Shown: one piece after another, positions 55,757-64,000 of the stretch
How the letters are laid out: each line of letters starts with the position of its first letter
How positions within the stretch are numbered: position 1 is the first letter of the stretch
NCBI RefSeq assembly: GCF_000464535.1
Contig: NW_006916636.1
Location: 152,295 to 216,294, forward strand
Source of the DNA: Endocarpon pusillum Z07020
Taxonomy: Eukaryota > Ascomycota > Eurotiomycetes > Verrucariales > Verrucariaceae
Reading direction: 5' to 3'
Length of the DNA stretch: 64,000 nt
Translations under genes and position numbers: made by a program
The notes under the pieces: model-generated
What the model was told of the DNA's origin: nothing
Database searches by the model: none
What the model saw: the letters and a program-made list of their open reading frames with translations, nothing else

Positions 55757-56923
55757 ATGGGCTCTCTCTCCTCCCCGGACATCCTCTTTCCAACAAGCAA
55801 AAGCAATGCCTGGCAGCAGCCCGGCCCCGCAGCCTACGACTTTCGAAGCGATACAATCACCACGCCTACCGCATCAATGCTCACCGCGATCGAGAATACT
55901 ACCCTCTTCGACGATGTCTTCCTCGAAGACCCCACCACCACATCTCTCGAATCATCCATGGCGGCCCTGACTTCGCATGAATCTGCCCTCCTCGTCCTCT
56001 CCGGCACCATGGGCAACCAAGTTTCTCTGCGCTGTCACCTCACGCAACCCCCTCACTCTGTGCTATGCGACAGAAGGGCGCACATCTTGAACTCTGAAGC
56101 CGGGGGGGTGGCGTCGCTTTCCGGCGCACAGGTCATGGGGATAATGCCCTCCAATGGCGTTTATCTGACTTTACAAGATGTCAAGAGACACGTCATAATC
56201 AGCGATGATATCCACTCCTGCCCTACCAAAGTAATCTCTCTCGAGAACACGCTCTCGGGGACTATAATGCCACTGTCAGAAGTGCGCAAGATCTCCGCTT
56301 TTGCGCGAGAAAATAATATCAGATTACATCTGGACGGCGCACGGCTCTGGGAGGTCACCGCAGCAGGTGCGGGCAGCATCCCCGAATTCTGCGAGTGCTT
56401 CGACAGCGTCAGCTTGTGCTTCTCAAAAGGGCTAGGTGCACCAATGGGGAGTGTCATTGTCGGCTCAAAGGCATTCACCAAGCATGCAAGGTGGGTGCGC
56501 AAATCAATTGGTGGGGGGGTCAGAATGTCCGGCATCATTGCAGCTGCGGCTCGAGCAGCTGTCGACGACGTGTTTGGGCATGGCCCGAACGGCGAGGGTG
56601 GCAAGCTGAGAGAGACACATGTTAGAGCCAGACGGATCGCGGAGATGTGGGAGAAAAGAGGTGGCAGAGTGAGTCGGCCTGTTGAGACAAATATGGTGTG
56701 GCTTGACCTGGAAGACGCTGGAGTGTCACGTGATGAGTTTGTGGAGGTCTCGAAGCTGCATGGGCTGAAGATGCTGGGTGGGCGCCTCGTCGTGCACTAT
56801 CAGATATGCGATGATGCGGTGTCGCGGTTGGAAGAGGTCGTGGAGGACATACTAACTAGCAAACAGAAATCTTCACAAAGCGGCGCTCCAAGAGATGGCA
56901 GGTATGTGGCTTGTGCTCAATAA
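55757..56923 (+). CDS. L-threonine (allo-threonine) aldolase, PLP-dependent
   Basis: An intron-free 388-residue frame from MGSLSSPD. Motifs of the threonine aldolase family are all present: YDFRSDTITTPTASML near the N-terminus, SALLVLSGTMGNQ, NIRLHLDGARLWE, the PLP-lysine motif CFSKGLGAPMGS (Lys about 224) and ETNMVWLDL. The enzyme splits L-threonine or L-allo-threonine to glycine and acetaldehyde and is a glycine source in fungi. The frame continues upstream to a Met at 55601. That extension, rich in Arg, Ser and Phe, could be a mitochondrial presequence if transcription starts far enough upstream, but the 55757 start fits known relatives. Divergent from the zinc-ribbon gene. Confidence 0.92.
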   Translation: MGSLSSPDILFPTSKSNAWQQPGPAAYDFRSDTITTPTASMLTAIENTTLFDDVFLEDPTTTSLESSMAALTSHESALLVLSGTMGNQVSLRCHLTQPPHSVLCDRRAHILNSEAGGVASLSGAQVMGIMPSNGVYLTLQDVKRHVIISDDIHSCPTKVISLENTLSGTIMPLSEVRKISAFARENNIRLHLDGARLWEVTAAGAGSIPEFCECFDSVSLCFSKGLGAPMGSVIVGSKAFTKHARWVRKSIGGGVRMSGIIAAAARAAVDDVFGHGPNGEGGKLRETHVRARRIAEMWEKRGGRVSRPVETNMVWLDLEDAGVSRDEFVEVSKLHGLKMLGGRLVVHYQICDDAVSRLEEVVEDILTSKQKSSQSGAPRDGRYVACAQ

Positions 56924-57568
56924 TACTAGTAGTACTAGTTAGTAGGGGGTTATAACCTCCCTATAAAAGAGCTCGGAGATTTTGTCTTGGCGGACGCTCC
57001 AACCGCCAGCTTTTTTGCTGGTTGCTTCGGATCTCGACGCGAGAGCAAAACAGTTATTAGAAGTATTATTGTCGGCCCCTGGAGCCAACGAAGTACTTCT
57101 CAAAATGGATCAATTAGCTATCTGTCAGCTAATAATGTACATATGAATCGACACAGCATGACAAGAACAAGGCCATGAAAACGCCGCAACGAGTACAACA
57201 CACCAACAAGATCATCATGCTGACAAGAAAAAGAAAAAATCAACCCAAGCGAAGCTGACCGAGACTGGGACAGGGTACAACTATGGAGACTCCAGAAAAA
57301 AGCCATGTAGAAGAAGACCTCTGCATGGACGAAGAGGAAACACAGCTGGAACAGGCGCAGAGCAAGAAAATCAGATCCATCCATCCATCATCCCGACAAA
57401 ATCTTGTGTTCTGCGACCTCAAGGTGGTATGAGCTCACTGGTCGCTGCTTCATCCAAACGGGTATTGCATGTATATCAGAGTCCTAGAAGCGTGCGGTCC
57501 AGGTAGCCTCTACCGACCCATATCAACGGCTCAAAGCCACCCAGTGATGGCATAATGCTATCAACTCC
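56924..57568. other. Convergent 3' region
   Basis: About 650 bases between the aldolase stop and the stop of the reverse Cys-cluster gene. It likely contains both 3' UTRs, and no gene was recognised. ACTAGTAGTACTAGTTAGTA near 56927 is a small palindrome. Confidence 0.5.
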
Positions 57569-58252
57569 TCAAAGCACCTGTAGGTACAGATTGCGTTGGT
57601 TGCCGGAATTGGACCGACCAGAGGCATTTGTCAAAGCTGCTCCAGCATGTTGGACAATTGCACCCGCCGCCTCGCCTCGTGATGTCAACCCTGACACGTA
57701 CGACGACAGCATCGAGCCGCTACCGTGACTGGCCGGGTTGTTTTCCATGGAGCCGTCCTCCATGTCAGGGGCGCCGAAGAACATGCCGGAAAGTTCGGGT
57801 GCATCGCTGGTCATGCTTGGCTGCGAGAGGAACTGTAGCCATGGTGCGTCGTCATCGACATCATCGAGATATTGTTCGGTTCGGGACTCGGCCAGCTGTC
57901 GCGGTGTGCATTCGTTCAGCTTGCTGAGGATTTCGAGGCTGGGGGGTGCCACGATCGTGATCTTAGGACCCTGGGCTTCGAGGGAGGACGCGTTGAGATT
58001 GGAGACGTTGTTGGAGGCAGCACCAATATTTGTACCCTGTCCTCCATAAGCTTCGCGGTTGGAGTCCGCAACCGAGTGGCCAGGGTTGCAGCATGTCCTC
58101 AGGGAGCATGTACAGCCCCCGCAGCGACAGCCACACCGTGTCGTAGCTTCAGAAGAAGAGGAGAGAGGGTGCTTGGAAGGAATGGCAATGCTCCTGGAGC
58201 TTTGGGGCTCGGGTAACGAGTCACCAGGAGGTGAAGATGAAGAGGGCGACAT
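57569..58252 (-). CDS. Hypothetical small protein with a Cys cluster
   Basis: A 227-residue frame from MSPSSSSPPGD. The frame extends six codons to a Met at 58270. I recognise no family. Near residue 40 there is a dense cysteine cluster, RCGCRCGGCTCSLRTCCNPG, which may bind metal. It resembles the CxC-rich clusters of copper-responsive regulators in composition only, and no copper-fist domain is present. An acidic segment follows (EQYLDDVDDDAPWLQFL), then a Met/Gly/Ser-rich tail. The acidic and aromatic stretch would suit an activation or docking segment, but that is speculative. The frame is supported by length and non-random composition. Confidence 0.6.
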   Translation of the reverse strand: MSPSSSSPPGDSLPEPQSSRSIAIPSKHPLSSSSEATTRCGCRCGGCTCSLRTCCNPGHSVADSNREAYGGQGTNIGAASNNVSNLNASSLEAQGPKITIVAPPSLEILSKLNECTPRQLAESRTEQYLDDVDDDAPWLQFLSQPSMTSDAPELSGMFFGAPDMEDGSMENNPASHGSGSMLSSYVSGLTSRGEAAGAIVQHAGAALTNASGRSNSGNQRNLYLQVL

Positions 58253-60895
58253 CTTCAAGACAAGAACCAAAACAATCTGTCGACTCCTCGAAGAGCTTCT
58301 ACTGGTATTTTACACTGACTGGAATACAGGCACCCTTCGTATTTCTGATCAGAGATAAGTGATAATCACGATACCAAGGACAAGAGTGGTGGTACACGTT
58401 TGGGAGGGCAATCAAATGATGTGGTCTGAATTGAACACAAGATGAGGTCAGTATAATAAGTAATATGTAGGAGTATTTCAATAGATACTTATAATGAGAA
58501 GATGAAGCTGCAACGACGATCTGACCAGTATGACCTCATAGCATGGAAGGTGCACATAGTCTCACATGTGAAGACAGATATTGGATTCTAATTGGCGTTG
58601 AGGCGCCAGAGAGGCCATGCAATGGTTATAGTGCTATCCCAAAAGACCCCGAATGTGCTAAAAGGGGTATTTTTTATCACTAGCATGGGTAAACAGGTGG
58701 TAAAGATGGGAGACTGCTGAACAATTGGTCGCTTCGTTGTACTGTATTGGTCGTTGTGGCACCATGAGCGGAAGTAAGGCGGGTTGGCCAACGGCCCTCT
58801 ACCGCTAAAGCACAGCACCAGGAAACAGCCTTGTAAAGCCCATGAGTCATGTCACCAGCAATGTTTGAGATGGACCATAGTTCGGTCTCCCAGGCTTCTC
58901 CATGGTCCACATGACGGATCGTCATTGAGCATACGAAGGAGCACTAACAGGTTGCAATACCACAGTCTCCTTTCCAGATGGATATACTCGGGAACGAAAG
59001 ATAAGAAAGCCTATAAGGGAGTATTGGCGGTATTGTTCCGCCTCCAACCGTGGATGGTTGGGGACAAAGCGTGGATTTGATGACCTTTTCCATGTCGGCG
59101 ACGGCTGTCAAAGGATATTCATTGTGGATTGTATCTCGTTCGCACGGGTCACACAAGGCGCCGGCAGTGTCGTGCCATCAGGCCTGATTGGTACACTCGA
59201 ACGAGGTAAAATCGGATTGCGCCGTGGAGCGAGCCTCGACCAAACCAGGCGCTCGTATCCTCAAGCCGCATCCAGTCCGCATTCTCCCGTACTGGCTATA
59301 GAAGGCTCTTGATGCCCAACCGAGGCCCAGGAAGCCGGGTTTGCCCGCTTTGATCATGTGTCTCAAGTTGCGGCCAGCCTCGATCGTCACAGCCCGGATA
59401 TTGCTCGAGCACGGAGTATTGCAAGGTGTAAAGGTAGGTATATGCTCGATCTATTCCTATTTTGGATTAGAACGATCGCGACATTTGCAGGTAGCGAACT
59501 TGAATGTTTCAAACTGCGTCAACGTCCTCATAGGAGCGTGCAAGCTGAAGCAACGTACTTGCCAAATCTCATGTGTTTGGAAAGTGTCCTTCATACTCCG
59601 AGTCCGCCCTGATGACCTGCGAAGATCCACCCAAGGATGCAGGACGCGGCGAGTGCAGAAATGGCTTCAACATGCACATCATTAGCACGACTCCATTGAA
59701 AAGGTGAGATGGTTGTTTTAGCACCAAGCACACTCATATCTCTCGACCATGTAACCATCCTCTGCAGATATTCGTGTGATGCTTTGCATTCCTTAAAGGA
59801 AGCGAATCGCAATCTGGATGGCAGCTTTTCGTGATTCATCGAGCAGCAGGAATAGGATGATTCTCCATCAACACGTCATGCAGAGCTTCTCCCGCAAGTA
59901 GTGAGCTTGCTATGTATATGAGGCTGCAAACTGTTTCGAGCTTTCTAGGACCAAGGAAAGAGTTATGGGGAGCACACCGCGCTTGGAAAGCACGCATTGC
60001 CTCATTGCATTCCCAAAACGCCATGACCAAAAGTCGGCATCGACGTCCATGGAAAAATGAGAGGATTCCATGGAAAAATGAGAGGATCCCATGTACGAAG
60101 GGATACTTGAGCATGACTTTAGGCGAAATCGCCACGTAGAACGCGATGGACAATCAATGTTCAGAACTCTGAGAGCAAAAGCAGCACATTGAGCGGCGAC
60201 ATCTGACCTTGGGAGAGAATACAATGGTTGTCAACGGTAGACTGATAACTCCTCTGTCCTTGTAGGTTCTGTGGGGACTGTGACATACCAGTAGAGAACA
60301 GCGTGTTAATCAAGCACTTCTCACTCCTGACTCGCAGTGGCCTTTGAATACCTCGAATCCGCAGTTGTCTTGTTACGCCTCCCTGCCCATCACTTCTGGC
60401 ACCTCAAGATAAGATCCCGCTTCTTTTCTCCTTCAGCCATTCAGAAATGCAGCGAGGACACCGCATTCACAGAAGAATGGTTGTCTGCGTACTCTCCACA
60501 CTCTTCGGCATTTAATACTCTTGCATTTGAAGCTGACCAACGAAGACACAAACCACTCACAAGTGCTGCTGCATAACATTTTCTTATTAGCATCCGCGTA
60601 CGACCAAGCAGGGCACACTCTCTGTTGTGCCCCAATCGCGAATACCGGTGTTCCATCACATTAGCCAACCGTCATTGTGCTCCACGTCTTTACTTGCTTA
60701 CCACCCACACGTCTGAAAGTCTGAGCCTGATCAACAACTCCTCCAACTACAAAGTCCAGCCAAAATCCCAGAACAACCAGCTGAGGGCCCTTACGTGGAT
60801 GATCTTCCCCGTCCAAGGAAGATTGGCATAGTCCGCCATCGAAGCTCACGTGTACAGCTACTTCGTGGCCGAGAACAAAATAAACTGATGCCAGA
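58253..60895. other. Gene-poor stretch with possible coding debris
   Basis: Over 2.6 kb without a recognised family. Reverse-strand open pieces at 59591-59839, 59836-60153 and 59910-60224 (for example EALHDVLMENHPIP, MVTWSRDMSVLGAKTTISP) look protein-like but cannot be joined in frame. A 21-bp tandem duplication lies at 60046-60087. Confidence 0.4.
60046..60087. repeat. 21-bp perfect tandem duplication
   Basis: TCCATGGAAAAATGAGAGGA plus T occurs twice in a row. The length is a multiple of three, and in one reverse frame it would encode a duplicated SHFSMES. Confidence 0.95.
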
Positions 60896-63800
60896 ATGCC
60901 TACTCTGAGGCAGCTGAGATGTGAAGTTGAGTGGGGTAATACCCAAACTCCCTTCCCTGAATATGGCACTACCTACGGAGATGGCGTGGTGGAGACCTAC
61001 ATTGCCATACCCGAACACCCTCAGCCGTTCGCAGTACGTCTGAGATCCAGGAAATACATAGCAGAAGGTCTGGCCATGTTGATATTCATGGATGGCGATT
61101 ATCAGTGTAATCGCAACCGTCTTGGCTTGCAGCGCCCAAACCCAGGAGTTCCTCAAAACATGACAGAAATTGATCTCAGAGTGCGTCAGAGGGAGAGAGC
61201 ACTTGGATATGGACACTATCTTGGTAGAGAATGGCGTTTTGACAAGCACAACATCCGTGAGTTGCCTCAGCCACCCGTTTCTGGTTAACAAAACTGACGG
61301 ACGTAAATCTCAGTGCCTCTTGACAAGGTTCCTCCCAACATGGACCGCCAGCATTTTGAAGCTCTTGGGACAATCGATGTATTTGTTCTGAGGTGCCGAT
61401 CAAAGGAAGATATCGAGCCTAGTTTGAACGCATCATCAGATGTTGATGATTCTGTTTTACAGACCTCGGAACCAAGCAGCAGCGAGACGCTGACCGAAGA
61501 ACCTGCGCCACCAAGTGATACTGAAAACGCTCAAGTGGCTGAACCCGAGGCTGACCTGTTCCTTGGTTTTATGAACGATGGTGCCGCGGATATCCACCAA
61601 TTTGGATTGGATGGCGAGGGACCTGGGCCCGCAGAACAAAAGGCTTGGTCTTGGAATGCACCTTACCCACTGCCAGTAGCCCCTGGGCCATCGAGTGGTT
61701 ATGCCCATACCCAGCCGCCACCAGCACAAACTCAGCCGTATATTGGCTACGCCTATCCTCCTGGCTTCTCCCAGCCTTGGCAACCTGGGCCTGCCATCAC
61801 CCAGGATCAGTCAAACGCTCAACGTCCACAGCGGCATGTTCATTTCAACGATCAACTTCCACAACAGCCTTCTGGTTACGGTGCACCGGGTCCACCATAT
61901 GGTCCACAAAGCTTCAGCGCAAATGCTGGTCAATCACAGGGAAAAGAGCATCCTCCACAACCACAAAGTCACGGACAGACACAGCAAACTGAATCTCACC
62001 AAGTACCAGGACATGCTCCAGGGCATAATAATTATGCCAACCCTTCCTTGGCTCATGCTGGAATGCTAAGTTCACATGGACAAGTTGGAGGTTACTCACT
62101 AGCTCCAGATCCGAGCTATCCACCTCCAATGTCGAATTATCCAAGTACGATCCCTAGCTATCAGCCTATTGGTTATGGCGCCCCTGCTTATTCCGGCTGG
62201 TCCACATCAGCGGGTTATCTACCGTACGGTCAACCAAACTGGCAAGGACAACATGTGCCGGGCTCAAGCTACTTGACGCCACCAAACTATGCGGCACCCT
62301 ACCAAACTTCTCACCAATATCCACATCCTCAATTTGCTTATCCAGTTGGTCCAGCCGCCCAGGTACCTCTCTCTACCACTAGCCATCCAGGCGGTGGTGT
62401 TTGGGGTCCGCCTCCTTCAAAACCAGGATCTCAAGACCCCACGCAAGATGGAACAAACCAGTTGGATGGTCAAGAAACCACCGGCAACGCTGGTGGTCAA
62501 CCAAACGACAACAACAGCCAAGGATGTGGCGGTAACGACACCAATCAAGCTCAAGCTGGTGACTCGAGCTGGAACAACAACGATACCGGTGGAGGGCAAA
62601 CGGACAATTGGAACACTACTGCTACCCAAACTGAAGCTCCGACGAATGATTGGAATCAATCATCAAACAACACGGGTCAAGCGAACAATCCTGACTCTTC
62701 CTGGAATGAAAACCCCAATTATACCCACCAAGTTCAAGACTCTTGGAACAACAACGCAAATAGCACACAGAACCAAGATTGGAACGCAAATAACACTCAG
62801 AACCAAGACTGGAATACCAACGCCAACACGTGCACCCAAGCCCCAGAACCATGGGACACTGCCCCTGCGACAGCTCAGGCGAATCAAACAAGTCCCACAA
62901 CCGCACAGCATGGTACAGCAGCAACGCCAGCACAGTTCAGACCCTTGAACGGGCCTCATGGTCGATACTATGGTGAACCCCATAAATTCATTGATGAGGA
63001 TTTGCGACCCGATGCGGGCGAAGAACCTCCATATGATGTGCCAGAAGACATACCAACTACACATCAAGTCAAACCTGGACCAGCATTCAATTATGTGCAT
63101 AAACGAAGATCTCCCGAGTACCTGGACACAGTTGAAGAACCCTATGCGCGATTCATTTTTAAGTATCGCACCAAAGGTGAGTCGACTAGTTCCCTTCTGC
63201 CCTCAGAACCCCTCGTGCCGCAGCCTAGACGAAGCAGACATCCTGCCTGCTTCAGCAGTTGGTGTACGCGGGGCTATCTTCATGATTGTGGCACTCCAAC
63301 CGATGAAGACTGCTGGTCGGACAGTGATACTCAGTCGAATCTAACGTACTGGTCAGAGGCTGATGATACTTGGGATGTAGAACAAATTGAGAGAGCGATT
63401 GGTATCAAAATTGAAGATGAGCCCACGGGAGATGAGGAGAAGAGAAAGCTACAGGAGATGGACAAAAATGAGATAATTGACATGCTGCTTAGGGCAAAGG
63501 TATGCCGGTTTGATCCTCGACCCCCTCTGAACCCATGTGCTAATCATGGAATCGTAAGACTGCACTTGGCGGCGATGTGCCACCTCCTCCCCCGGTTCCC
63601 GAGAGATCAGACGGATCCAGCGTCGGCATTGCAGAACCAACCGCGATCTCAGCTCCTGTATACCATTTCCTTAACTACAATGTTCCGACAGCTCGAAGCG
63701 TCAACAATATGCCTACGGCAGGTAATAACGCTGGTCTGGGGGTTTCGATGCCGCCACCGACACCAGCACCAGCACCAGCACCTGCACAAGCGAATAACAC

Positions 63801-64000
63801 AGCACCCAATTGGAGCGCAAACAACGATTGGGCCAACAGTAACACTGCTGCACCTCAGCAACAGCCAATGACAAATACATGGGATGCTCCAAGACTAGCA
63901 TCTCCTCAACCTCAACCTCAACCTCCACCGCAGTCTCAGCCCCAGGCAGCACAGCCTGCACAGCCTGCACAGCCTGCACAGCCTGCACAGCCAGCACAGC
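60896..64000 (+). CDS. DUF7918 protein with Asn/Gln-rich prion-like tail (3' end beyond window)
   Basis: Exons 60896-61256, 61314-63499 and 63559 onward stay in frame to the window edge, giving more than 990 residues. The N-terminal ~150 residues are a DUF7918-type domain: CEVEWGNTQTPFPEYGTTYG, DGVVETYIAIPEHPQPFAVR, AEGLAMLIFMDGDYQCNRNR and GYGHYLGREWRF, then across intron 1 LGTIDVFVLRC. Next comes a Pro/Tyr/Gly/Gln-rich region (PYGPQSFSANAGQSQG), then an Asn/Gln/Trp region with repeats such as DSWNNNANSTQNQDWNANNT. A structured acidic segment follows, containing DEEKRKLQEMDKNEIIDMLL and ending at intron 2. The sequence after intron 2 is PAP- and AQP-repeat. Composition suggests phase separation or prion-like assembly. 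The function is unknown and the true C-terminus lies outside. Confidence 0.8.
63952..64000 (+). repeat. Nine-base repeat coding Ala-Gln-Pro
   Basis: CAGCCTGCA repeats five or more times to the window edge, with one CAGCCAGCA variant. The reading frame of the DUF7918 gene gives (AQP)n. Confidence 0.9.

Noticed and set aside
57569..58252. Copper-fist regulator
   Set aside because: Only a Cys-dense cluster is present. The copper-fist DNA-binding domain and its zinc ligands are absent.
1..64000. CRISPR arrays, bacterial operons or a biosynthetic gene cluster
   Set aside because: The DNA is eukaryotic with introns. The short repeats are minisatellites, and no polyketide synthase, NRPS or terpene cyclase genes are visible.

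Overview
This window looks like nuclear DNA of a filamentous ascomycete (Pezizomycotina). Genes are split by short GT-AG introns, mostly 45-75 nt, several with a clear CTAAC-like branch site. Intergenic stretches are long and hold decayed genes and transposon debris. The gene set is fungal: a HeLo-family relic, DUF2406, PEX5, a Dal5-type transporter, a YAT-type permease, a DUF7918 protein and a mucin-like PAN protein. The class (perhaps Leotiomycetes) is a guess. Exon joins given here were built by hand from splice sites, phase and family conservation. Every join I report closes in frame.

Region 0.5-15.4 kb: a dead HeLo/HET-S-like incompatibility-type gene, VMA21 (V-ATPase assembly), a five-exon DUF2406 gene, about 3 kb without recognisable genes, ribosomal protein eL33 (RPL33) with two micro-exons of 10 and 12 nt, a long disordered protein with 24-residue repeats, and a small RING-H2 protein.

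Region 16.2-36.2 kb is the gene-dense core: an APH-type phosphotransferase, PEX5 (peroxisomal import), a mitochondrial two-RRM protein whose start codon appears split by an intron, MMS19 (cytosolic Fe-S assembly and genome stability), a Dal5-like MFS transporter, an 11-exon amino acid permease, and a WD-repeat-like orphan divergent from that permease.

Region 36.4-47 kb is mostly eroded: a frame-broken coding relic, a Ty3/gypsy polyprotein fossil with a C2H2 finger and protease-like segment, an inverted repeat, and a pair of diverged direct repeats 1 kb apart. An intact secreted multicopper oxidase lies inside this region (41.2-43.1 kb).

Region 47.1-64 kb: a 1653-residue Ser/Thr-rich surface protein with three PAN/apple-like modules, an intron-containing tRNA-Ile(UAU), a CxxC zinc-ribbon plus coiled-coil protein divergent from a threonine aldolase across a CCAAT-rich promoter, a small Cys-cluster protein, and a DUF7918 protein with a long Asn/Gln-rich prion-like tail that runs off the window. 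The genes do not form an obvious pathway cluster. Most are housekeeping or orphan genes separated by decayed DNA.
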